A DNA stretch of 8,592 bases, taken from contig QIKG01000040.1 in NCBI GenBank assembly GCA_003232965.1, positions 1-8,592 of the forward strand. Reading direction: 5' to 3'. Made by a program: the position numbers and the translations under genes. The notes under the pieces were generated by a model. The model was not told the origin of the DNA. It worked only from the letters and a program-made list of their open reading frames with translations, and ran no database searches. Source of the stretch: Oceanospirillales bacterium. Lineage in GTDB: Bacteria; Pseudomonadota; Gammaproteobacteria; Xanthomonadales; SZUA-36. Positions 1 to 5,949 of this stretch are shown in pieces; position 1 is the stretch's first letter; the number at the start of each line of letters is the position of its first letter.

Positions 1-876
1 GGCCCTGCAGGAATGGCCTGTGCCCTGGAAAGTGCGCAACGCGGACATAAAGTGACCTTATTCGATGCCGCTGACCGTCTAGGTGGGCAGTTCAACCTGG
101 CGGCTAAAATTCCTGGTAAAGACGAATTTCTAGAAACTATTCGCTATTTTGATAACGCCATGAGGGATGCCGGCGTGCAGTTGCAGTTGGGTCTGCGTGT
201 AAATGTGGATGATCTGGTCGAATTTGATCAAATTGTACTCGCCACTGGTGTGGTTCCTAGAACTCCGCCAATAACTGGCATTGAACATTCAAAAGTCCTT
301 TCTTATCTGGATGTCATCAACAACCCGGAGGCTGTTGGTGATAGCGTGGCTATTATCGGTGCCGGTGGTATCGGCTTTGATGTCGCTGAATTGCTTCTTG
401 CCGATACGGCTAATGGTGCAGGAAATGAAAAAGATGCCTTTTTTAAGGAATGGGGCATAGACCCGCAATTTAACGCACGCGGAGGGGTGGCAAATATCCA
501 ACCGGTGATTGCTGAAGCTAAACGTAAACTCTGGTTGTTGCAACGCAAAAATTCCAAGCCGGGTAAGGGCTTGGGTAAAACCACCGGCTGGGTTCATAGG
601 ATCAGCTTACGAAAACATAAAGTAAAAATGCTTGCAGGCGTGGAGTATTTGAAAATTGATGATCAAGGCCTGCATATTCGCCACCAGGATAAGGAAGAAG
701 TCTTAGCCGTAGAGCATGTAGTTATCTGCGCAGGGCAACTACCTCAGCGGGAATTAGAAGAGGGTTTAATTGCAGCCGATAAATTGTTTTTCCGTATTGG
801 TGGAGCAGAAAAAGCCGGTGAACTTGATGCTAAGCGTGCTATTCGAGAAGGGACATTGCTGGGTCTTAGGATGTAG
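1..876 (+). CDS. fadH: 2,4-dienoyl-CoA reductase (NADPH), C-terminal part; 5' end outside window
   Basis: FadH reduces the 2,4-dienoyl-CoA intermediates that arise when polyunsaturated fatty acids are degraded by beta-oxidation, using NADPH, FAD, FMN and a 4Fe-4S cluster. Codon 1 of the window is already inside the gene, which opens with GPAGMA, the glycine-rich start of the FAD-binding fold, followed by DAADRLGGQFN. A second nucleotide-binding motif, VAIIGAGGIGFD (nt 346-381), is the expected NADPH site. The segments LATGVVPRTPPI, VLSYLDV, LQRKNSKPGKGLGKTTGW and VVICAGQ match E. coli FadH closely as I remember it. About 291 residues are present. E. coli FadH has about 672, so the N-terminal TIM barrel with the catalytic and Fe-S residues lies to the left. 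The internal ATG at nt 13 is not the real start. The gene ends at TAG 874-876 inside a short tandem repeat. No convincing terminator follows. Identity as the C-terminal half of FadH is very likely; other Old Yellow Enzyme-type reductases share the fold. Confidence 0.95.
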   Translation, partial: GPAGMACALESAQRGHKVTLFDAADRLGGQFNLAAKIPGKDEFLETIRYFDNAMRDAGVQLQLGLRVNVDDLVEFDQIVLATGVVPRTPPITGIEHSKVLSYLDVINNPEAVGDSVAIIGAGGIGFDVAELLLADTANGAGNEKDAFFKEWGIDPQFNARGGVANIQPVIAEAKRKLWLLQRKNSKPGKGLGKTTGWVHRISLRKHKVKMLAGVEYLKIDDQGLHIRHQDKEEVLAVEHVVICAGQLPQRELEEGLIAADKLFFRIGGAEKAGELDAKRAIREGTLLGLRM

Positions 877-908
877 AGCAATCTGTAGCGCAATCTGTAG
901 AGCAATCA
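873..908. repeat. Three 12-bp tandem repeats over the fadH stop codon
   Basis: Units at 873-884, 885-896 and 897-908 read GTAGAGCAATCT, GTAGCGCAATCT and GTAGAGCAATCA, each differing from the consensus at no more than one base. Because the unit is a multiple of three, the fadH stop (TAG 874-876) is followed in the same frame by TAG at 886-888 and 898-900. The array borders the rest of the 201-bp gap before the next gene. It looks like a small slippage-derived expansion. Confidence 0.8.
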
Positions 909-1017
909 TCATATGATACGCGTTAACCCTTAGGATATCTCGGATGATGTGCAAAACACGGGGCTAGCTAAAGCACAGAGATCTGCGTAGTGACCAGGCC
1001 CGTGAGGAGGAAACAAG

Positions 1018-1046
1018 GTGATATATGAAGAAAACTTCGTTATAAT
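1018..1046 (+). promoter_or_regulatory. Predicted sigma-70 promoter of the winged-helix/SDR operon
   Basis: A perfect -10 box, TATAAT (1041-1046), lies 17 nt after GTGATA (1018-1023), which matches 4 of 6 bases of the -35 consensus. Transcription would start near 1053, giving a leader of about 25 nt. A GAGGA ribosome-binding site (1066-1070) lies 7 nt before the ATG at 1078. The spacer contains the inverted repeat GAAG-AAAA-CTTC (1027-1038), a possible operator for the encoded regulator. The rest of the 877-1017 gap shows only the fadH-end repeat and a 10-bp palindrome, ATCATATGAT (908-917). Confidence 0.6.
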
Positions 1047-1077
1047 GTGAATATCTAATAGCCATGAGGATAATCCC

Positions 1078-1677
1078 ATGAGTAGCTGGGAACTGTTCAG
1101 TAGTCACGGATTGGTGTTAATTTATTTCTCCCGTCACCCCCGCGCCCGTCTTAGGGATGCAGCGGAGGCTATCGGTTTAACCGAACGCGCGGTGCAGAAT
1201 AATATTCGGGACCTCGCAGCATCGGGACATCTATTGATCGAAAAAGTTGGACGACGCAATCGCTATCGGGTGGTCGGTCGTAAGCACTTGACTCATCCAA
1301 CCACGCGGTCGGTTTCATTGCGACAACTATTGCAGCTGTTCAAGCTTAGTGAGCAAGAAGAATCTGCGTTAGTAAGCCCAGTAATTAAAGTGGTTAAAAA
1401 GAAACAGCTCCCTTCTGAATTAAAAGAAGACACTCCCCAGCAAGTGGCGGAACCGGCATGGAACACCGCAAAAGAAACATCCGCTACAGCCAAAGATGAA
1501 ATTAAAACTGAAACCAAGCCTGAAACCAAGCCAGTTGTAGAGATTCCCGTGAAGAAAGATACGGCTAAGCAACCTGAGGTTATTCCATCAATACCTGCAA
1601 CTGAAAAGCCGACTAAAACAAATAAATCAAAAACCGAGAAAAATGATGACCTACCACAACAGGACCTGCTTTTTTAA
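1078..1677 (+). CDS. Winged helix-turn-helix DNA-binding protein with long charged C-terminal tail
   Basis: The first ~88 residues form a winged-helix domain of the MarR/ArsR-like type. Residues 11-20 (GLVLIYFSRH) begin helix 1. Residues 24-49, containing LRDAAEAIGLTERAVQNNIRDL, are the helix-turn-helix. Residues 51-66, containing GRRNRYRV, are the wing, and residues 81-88 (LRQLLQLF) close the domain. Small one-domain proteins with this pattern are common in bacteria and are generally annotated as winged-helix regulators; their targets are mostly unknown to me. Here residues ~90-199 form an extra low-complexity tail rich in Lys, Glu, Pro and Thr, with no predicted fold, ending in QQDLLF. The GAGGA site 7 nt upstream supports the ATG at 1078. 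The next gene starts 30 nt after the stop, so co-transcription is likely. It may control its own operon. The DNA-binding role is likely from the fold; the tail's function is unknown. Confidence 0.8.
   Translation: MSSWELFSSHGLVLIYFSRHPRARLRDAAEAIGLTERAVQNNIRDLAASGHLLIEKVGRRNRYRVVGRKHLTHPTTRSVSLRQLLQLFKLSEQEESALVSPVIKVVKKKQLPSELKEDTPQQVAEPAWNTAKETSATAKDEIKTETKPETKPVVEIPVKKDTAKQPEVIPSIPATEKPTKTNKSKTEKNDDLPQQDLLF
1509..1532 (+). repeat. Exact 12-bp tandem duplication in the regulator's tail
   Basis: TGAAACCAAGCC occurs twice in direct succession (1509-1520 and 1521-1532). It encodes ETKP-ETKP, residues 145-152 of the winged-helix protein. The exact identity points to recent slippage, and the in-frame unit suggests that tail length is loosely constrained. 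Confidence 0.85.
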
Positions 1678-1707
1678 ACCGTCATTATTCTAATCAGGAA
1701 AAAACAA

Positions 1708-2547
1708 ATGAAAAACTATAAAAAAACGATTGCCATCACGGGCGCGGGGAGTGGTTTCGGTGCGGCGATAGCTCGGCACTATGCTGCCATCGGCTGGCGT
1801 GTGGCAATCAGCGATATTGATCTGGCGAGGGCGGAAAACACCCTAAAAGAACTGGCTCAGGAATTTCCCGAGTTTAAAGGTTTGGCTTTCCGACTAGATG
1901 TTACCTCAAACGAAGAATGGTCTGAGTTTGCAGATAGAATTACTGAAGAATGGGGTGGTCTAGCAGTATTGGTTAATAATGCGGGGGTAGCAACCGGCGG
2001 TAACTTGGAAGACACGCCGCTAGAAGACTGGGATTGGGTTATGAATATTGATCTGATGGGGGTGGTGCGTGGTTGTAAGCAATTTATATCCCAATTTAAG
2101 CAGCAAAAGCATGGCCATATTGTTAATGTTTCTTCATTCGCCGGATTTGCCGGCGCTCCGGATATAGTTTCCTATGGTGTTGCCAAGGCCGGTGTAATTG
2201 CCCTTAGTGAAGCATTGCGCGCAGAATTGTATGCTTTCGGGGTTGGTGTCACCGTGGTTTGTCCGGCTTTTGTTAAAACGGATTTACTCAGTACTTTCCG
2301 TTCATCGGATGTAGGTGATAAAGCACGAATATCCCGCTGGATGGACAATTCTGGAGTAACTGTTGAAAATATTGCCGAGCAGATTGCTGCTGCAGTTGAG
2401 GCGAATAAATTCCTCTTGTTAACCCATAAATATACCCGACGCTACTGGTTGTTGAAACGCTGGTTGCCAGAAACATATTTTAAGATGATATTGAAAGATA
2501 TTACCAAAAAAGACAGCCGTCACTCGGCGCAAGAAGGTGAAAAATGA
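1708..2547 (+). CDS. Short-chain dehydrogenase/reductase (SDR), classical type
   Basis: This is an NAD(P)-dependent oxidoreductase of 279 residues, near the usual ~250 plus a C-terminal extension. Motifs appear in the expected order: the nucleotide-binding TGAGSGFG (residues 11-18), DV at 64-65, NNAG (90-93), Asn113, the catalytic Ser142/Ser143, and Tyr156-x3-Lys160 (YGVAK). Asp36 at the end of the second beta strand is the position that usually favours NAD(H) over NADP(H), so NAD use is my inference. Residues ~240-265 (YTRRYWLLKRWLPETYF and neighbours) are basic and aromatic and could form an amphipathic membrane-contacting helix. The substrate cannot be read from sequence; alcohol, ketone or acyl compounds are all possible. 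The start is supported by CAGGAAA (1694-1700) just upstream. The stop overlaps the next start (ATGA, 2544-2547), implying translational coupling with the reductase that follows. Confidence 0.92.
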   Translation: MKNYKKTIAITGAGSGFGAAIARHYAAIGWRVAISDIDLARAENTLKELAQEFPEFKGLAFRLDVTSNEEWSEFADRITEEWGGLAVLVNNAGVATGGNLEDTPLEDWDWVMNIDLMGVVRGCKQFISQFKQQKHGHIVNVSSFAGFAGAPDIVSYGVAKAGVIALSEALRAELYAFGVGVTVVCPAFVKTDLLSTFRSSDVGDKARISRWMDNSGVTVENIAEQIAAAVEANKFLLLTHKYTRRYWLLKRWLPETYFKMILKDITKKDSRHSAQEGEK

Positions 2548-3611
2548 ATACAGACTGGATGATATACGGAGCCTATGGCTATACAGGCGAACTTATTTCT
2601 CGCTTAGCTGGGGAGCGTAGCATGCAGCCGATACTAGCTGGCCGGAATGAATCACGTACCCGGGAATTAGCAGAATCTTTGGGCTTGCGATGGCGTAGTT
2701 TTTCGCTGGAAAACAGTGAGGATGTTAGAGCGGGTCTAGAAGGCTGTAAATTGGTACTGCATTGCGCCGGCCCATTTTCAGCAACATCTGCGCCCATGCT
2801 CAATGCATGTTTGGATGCAGGCGCACATTATCTCGATATCACCGGCGAAATTGATGTTTTCGCAGCAGCTCACAAATATCATGAGCAAGCACGCAAAAGG
2901 GATGTAGTGATTCTTCCCGGTGCGGGTTTTGATGTGGTGCCAACAGACTGCCTAGCAGCAACGCTGGTGCAAAAACTGCCCTCAGCCACCCATTTAACCC
3001 TAGCTTTCGAGGCTGGAGGCGGCCCGAGTACAGGAACTGCAAAATCGGCTATTGAAGGCATGGGTAAAGGCGGGCGGGTGCGTCAGGATGGCAAGTTAAC
3101 AACCGTTCCGTTGGCCTGGAAAACTCGTCAAATTCCTTTTGCTGAAGGTGAACGCTTAGGGGTAACGATTCCCTGGGGTGATGTTTTTACTTCTTATATC
3201 AGCACTGGAATCCCCAATGTCGAGGTTTATTTGAGCGTACCACCAGCTGCGATCAAGAGAATGCGCAGCATGCGCAAATTTAAATGGTTGTTGGGTTTGG
3301 GCCCAGTACAGTCTTTCCTTAAAAAGAGAATTGAAAATAAAGTATCCGGACCGAATGATAAAGTACGCGAAAATACACAAGCTCGGGTATGGGGAGAAGT
3401 TAGTAGCGCCGACGGTCGCAGTGTTAGCGGTCAGGTCAATGCACCAAATGGTTACAGCCTTACCGCGGATGCAGCCTTGGGTATTACGGCACATTTACTG
3501 GATAATCACCCAGAAGGTGGGTTTTATACCCCATCGTTATTAATGGGTGCTGACTATGTTAACAGCTTGCAGGATGTACAGATGACGATTGCTGACATTA
3601 AAGGCGAGTGA
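2544..3611 (+). CDS. Saccharopine dehydrogenase-like NAD(P)-binding reductase (trans-acting enoyl reductase type)
   Basis: This 355-residue protein has an N-terminal Rossmann fold: GAYGYTG (residues 9-15), AGR (32-34), CAGPF (74-78) and YLDITGE (96-102). Then come LPGAGFDVVPTD (124-135), GGGPSTGTAKS (158-168) and a C-terminal GFYTPSLLMG (326-335). This pattern belongs to the saccharopine-dehydrogenase-like superfamily, including the trans-acting enoyl reductases of mycobacterial lipid synthesis. True saccharopine dehydrogenase (lysine metabolism) is unlikely, because the context is not lysine-related and the closing motif is that of the lipid-type homologues. A hydrophobic stretch at 247-258 (KWLLGLGPVQSF) may contact a membrane or acyl chain. 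The gene starts inside the SDR stop (ATGA overlap), with AAGGTGA (2534-2540) as ribosome-binding site. The two reductases probably act on the same or successive substrates. The reaction itself is unknown. Confidence 0.85.
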   Translation: MNTDWMIYGAYGYTGELISRLAGERSMQPILAGRNESRTRELAESLGLRWRSFSLENSEDVRAGLEGCKLVLHCAGPFSATSAPMLNACLDAGAHYLDITGEIDVFAAAHKYHEQARKRDVVILPGAGFDVVPTDCLAATLVQKLPSATHLTLAFEAGGGPSTGTAKSAIEGMGKGGRVRQDGKLTTVPLAWKTRQIPFAEGERLGVTIPWGDVFTSYISTGIPNVEVYLSVPPAAIKRMRSMRKFKWLLGLGPVQSFLKKRIENKVSGPNDKVRENTQARVWGEVSSADGRSVSGQVNAPNGYSLTADAALGITAHLLDNHPEGGFYTPSLLMGADYVNSLQDVQMTIADIKGE

Positions 3612-3788
3612 CTCAAAATATCCACTCGGTAGATACAAAGCACTGATTTTCATATGTGCTCTTAGTTTCTAAAGTTATGGTTCTTTGCTAAAGCCATCGA
3701 CCGGCTCGATCTATTTTGATTTGCGGTGAATTTAAGCGCTTCATATCTCGCTGTTATAGCAATAAAAATATCGCTAACATATTGCTAA
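3612..3788. other. Convergent intergenic region with weak inverted repeats only
   Basis: This 177-bp gap separates the ends of the saccharopine-dehydrogenase-like gene (+) and yigZ (-). I see no gene in it. Four inverted repeats are visible: CGAGTG/CACTCG (3605-3628, overlapping the stop), AGCAC/GTGCT (3639-3660), ATCGA/TCGAT (3696-3710) and the 8-bp TAGCAATA/TATTGCTA with a 15-nt loop (3757-3787). None has a GC-rich stem followed by a clear T run, so no intrinsic terminator can be called with confidence. The last one is the most likely to act on yigZ transcripts. Confidence 0.5.
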
Positions 3789-4397
3789 TCAAGCCAGCGG
3801 TCGCAGTGAGGCGGTTCCGCGACTGTTGTTTTTGAGTTGTTCTGCCAACGTTGGCCAGTCAACTGTTGCGATTTGTATGCTGATGACTAGGCCATCAGCA
3901 TCATGGTTTTCCTGGAGCCGGGAAACTCCTAACTCAGCTAAGGTCTGGTGGATTGCACCGGTATAACTGAAGGGTGCGCGAATGATACCGCGCCGACTGG
4001 GAATTATAGTTTCACTTTGAGCCTGTTGTAAGCAACGCGATGTGCTACCGCCATACGCTCTTATCAGCCCACCAACCCCAAGTTTTGTGCCGCCATAATA
4101 GCGGGTAACTATCACCATTATTCGGTCAAAACCTTGGCCATCAATCGCTGCAAGAATTGGTTTGCCTGCGGTGCTGGCGGGTTCCCCATCATCGGCAAAA
4201 CGATAGCTTTGTCCCAGTCGGTAGGCCCAGCAGTTATGTGTTGCTGAGTCGTCTTTTACCTGCTCAAAAAATTTTAGAGTATCAGCCAGACTTGCTACAT
4301 AAGCTGCGTGAACCACAAAGCGACTGTGTTTTATTTCTACCGCGTAGTGGGCTTTCTGAAGTAGTTTAAGCAGTGGTTTATCAGGCGGTGTTAACAT
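3789..4397 (-). CDS. yigZ: YigZ/IMPACT family protein
   Basis: This 202-residue protein belongs to the YigZ/IMPACT (UPF0029) family. The conserved N-terminal domain shows ATHNCWAYR (residues 52-60), DDGEPASTAGKPIL (69-82) and VTRYYGGTKLGVGGLIRAY (97-115), nearly identical to the family signature. The C-terminal part (~140-202) fits the ferredoxin-like second domain of bacterial YigZ. Length matches the usual ~200 residues. Eukaryotic IMPACT binds GCN1 and affects translational control; the bacterial role is not established, and the old database link to Xaa-Pro dipeptidase/PepQ is genomic neighbourhood only. The start codon overlaps the xseA stop by one base (TGATG, 4395-4399). I see no Shine-Dalgarno sequence before it, so translation probably depends on ribosomes finishing xseA. 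Confidence 0.93.
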   Translation of the reverse strand: MLTPPDKPLLKLLQKAHYAVEIKHSRFVVHAAYVASLADTLKFFEQVKDDSATHNCWAYRLGQSYRFADDGEPASTAGKPILAAIDGQGFDRIMVIVTRYYGGTKLGVGGLIRAYGGSTSRCLQQAQSETIIPSRRGIIRAPFSYTGAIHQTLAELGVSRLQENHDADGLVISIQIATVDWPTLAEQLKNNSRGTASLRPLA

Positions 4398-5746
4398 CAG
4401 GGTGCGGCTTTACTCGCATTGACTTCAGTCACAGTTGACTTGACTTCTCCGCTGGCAAAAGAGCTAGTAAGGGAGTCACCTTGAGCCAGTTGATCTGCGC
4501 GCACAATGATTTTTCCGGTATGGCTTTCCCTGGTAATCGAGTAGCCTCGCTCAAGTGTGGTTAACGGACTAAGTGCGTGCAGTGTTCGTGCACTGGCAGT
4601 AAGCAAGTTTTGTTGGGTGTCCAATTGCAGTTGCATGCTTCTTTGCAGTCGCTGTTGATGAGTTTTGATAATACTGAGTTTATCGCTAATCTTTTCAGCA
4701 GGGTCTAGTTGAGCAAGTCGCTGTTGCCATTGTTGCAGTTGAATTTGTGCGTCCCGGCGACAGCGCGTTATTGCTTTCACTATTCGCTTTTCTAAGCTGA
4801 ATAGTTGCTGTTGTTGTTGCGATAACTGTTTTTCGGGGTGGCGCGAAAATAAGCGTTGCTCAAGGTGGTCGAGTTGTTGGCTACGGGTGCGTAATGAACT
4901 CTCCAGCATGTTGGTCAAACTGCGCAAATGTTCGCGTAAACGGGTCTGATACAGACGCTGGTCTGGGACCACTAACTCTGCCGCCGCTGATGGCGTAGCG
5001 GCGCGTAAATCAGCGACAAAATCGCTGATAACAGTATCAATTTCATGACCGACGGCGGAAACCACCGGAGTGCTGCTGGCAAACACCGCACGCGCAACGG
5101 TTTCTTCATTAAATGCCCACAAGTCTTCCAATGAACCACCACCGCGGCCGAGAATGATGACATTGGCCCAGCTATGTTGATTGGCGGCCTGTAGTGCGGT
5201 AACAATAGCGGGTGCTGCATCATTGCCCTGTACCGGCACCGGGTAAAGGCGTACATTCGCCAGCGGCCAGCGCCGCCCCAGAATGGTAATAATATCGCGA
5301 ATTGCAGCACCACTGGCGGAGGTGATCACGGCAATATTGTGGTTATTGTCTGCTAAGGGCTGTTTGGCCTCAGCGGCAAATAGACCTTCCTGGTCGAGCT
5401 GTTTTTTTAGTTCTTCAAAACGCTGCTGCAATTCACCGGCACCGGCAGGTTCCATACGGTTGGCAATTAACTGATAGTTTCCACGCGGTTCATACAGGCT
5501 GATTTTCCCCCGTACCCTAACCAATAAGCCGTTTTCTGGCTTTACCACAAGCCCTGTACGATTGCCTTTGAAAAGGGCGCAGTTTATCTGGGCTTTATTA
5601 TCTTTCAGGCTAAAGTACAGGTGCCCTGAGCCGGGTTGTGAAAGATTGGAAATTTCCCCCTCAATCCAGATGGACGGAAAGCTCATTTCCAATTCGTTTT
5701 TGACCAGGCGGTTAAGCTGGCTGGGTGTGAATATGTTTTTTTGCAT
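4397..5746 (-). CDS. xseA: Exodeoxyribonuclease VII large subunit
   Basis: XseA is the catalytic subunit of exonuclease VII. With several copies of XseB it degrades single-stranded DNA from both ends into oligonucleotides, in the cytoplasm. In numbering from the ATG (449 residues, close to E. coli's 456), an OB-fold DNA-binding domain covers ~5-105, with WIEGEISN, SGHLYFSLKD and LYEPRGNYQL. The catalytic core covers ~135-260, with GRGGGSLEDLWAFNEE (200-215) and SAVGHEIDTVISDFVADLRA (230-249), followed by ATPSAAAE. Residues ~262-390 are a long Gln-rich coiled coil, expected for XseB binding. LERGYSITR (398-406) begins the C-terminal segment. I prefer the ATG at 5746 over a TTG one codon earlier because homologues begin MxxxIFTxSxLN; neither has a clear ribosome-binding site. 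A weak -10 (GATAAC on the - strand, 5785-5790) is the only promoter candidate seen. It is divergent from guaB and followed by yigZ. xseB is not in the window. Confidence 0.96.
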   Translation of the reverse strand: MQKNIFTPSQLNRLVKNELEMSFPSIWIEGEISNLSQPGSGHLYFSLKDNKAQINCALFKGNRTGLVVKPENGLLVRVRGKISLYEPRGNYQLIANRMEPAGAGELQQRFEELKKQLDQEGLFAAEAKQPLADNNHNIAVITSASGAAIRDIITILGRRWPLANVRLYPVPVQGNDAAPAIVTALQAANQHSWANVIILGRGGGSLEDLWAFNEETVARAVFASSTPVVSAVGHEIDTVISDFVADLRAATPSAAAELVVPDQRLYQTRLREHLRSLTNMLESSLRTRSQQLDHLEQRLFSRHPEKQLSQQQQQLFSLEKRIVKAITRCRRDAQIQLQQWQQRLAQLDPAEKISDKLSIIKTHQQRLQRSMQLQLDTQQNLLTASARTLHALSPLTTLERGYSITRESHTGKIIVRADQLAQGDSLTSSFASGEVKSTVTEVNASKAAP

Positions 5747-5816
5747 CAATCAGCGCAGGTCAGTAGCTGGTAGTAAAAACAGATGTTATCACGATGAGCT
5801 GAGTGGGTTTAAGTTC

Positions 5817-5849
5817 TTTTGTTTGCCAGTCAACAGGCGTATAATACGC
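5817..5849 (+). promoter_or_regulatory. Predicted guaB promoter with palindromic -10 region
   Basis: A perfect -10 box, TATAAT (5840-5845), lies about 105 nt before the guaB start. The -35 region is poor: TTTTGT at 5817-5822 with a 17-nt spacer matches only two bases, so an activator or upstream contacts may matter. The -10 sits inside a perfect palindrome, GCGTAT-A-ATACGC (5837-5849), which could be a repressor site or chance. No clear PurR-type box is seen. Confidence 0.55.
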
Positions 5850-5861
5850 AAGGAATAGCAG

Positions 5862-5925
5862 AACGCCCGATTTGCACGGTTTAAACATGTGCAAGCTGGG
5901 CGTTTCCTCATACGCGCACAGCGCG
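5862..5925 (+). promoter_or_regulatory. Two hairpins in the predicted guaB leader RNA
   Basis: If transcription starts near 5852, the leader is about 98 nt long. The first hairpin pairs AACGCCC (5862-5868) with GGGCGTT (5898-5904), then, after a 3x3 internal loop, TTGCAC (5872-5877) with GTGCAA (5889-5894), leaving an 11-nt loop. The second pairs CGCGC (5913-5917) with GCGCG (5921-5925) and ends 10 nt before the AGGAG ribosome-binding site (5936-5940). Neither has a U tract, so a terminator is unlikely. mRNA stabilisation, translational control or a protein-binding site are possible. I do not recognise a known riboswitch family. Confidence 0.5.
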
Positions 5926-5949
5926 AATGCATTACAGGAGCTTTGAGCC

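Noticed and set aside
873..908. CRISPR-like array
   Set aside because: The repeats are 12 bp and directly adjacent, without spacers; there are no cas genes nearby.
2544..3611. Genuine saccharopine dehydrogenase of lysine metabolism
   Set aside because: The motifs (GGGPSTGTAKS, GFYTPSLLMG) and the SDR partner fit the lipid-type reductase branch; no lysine genes are nearby.
3696..3710. Terminator hairpin ATCGA-CCGGC-TCGAT
   Set aside because: Only five base pairs, and the following CTATTTTG is not a proper T tract.
5747..5749. TTG as the xseA start codon
   Set aside because: It would add only one residue before an ATG that fits homologue N-termini; neither has a better ribosome-binding site.
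5817..5945. PurR-type operator before guaB
   Set aside because: I looked for ACGCAAACGTTTGCGT-like sequence and found only a short ACGCAAG part at 5846-5852, too weak to call.
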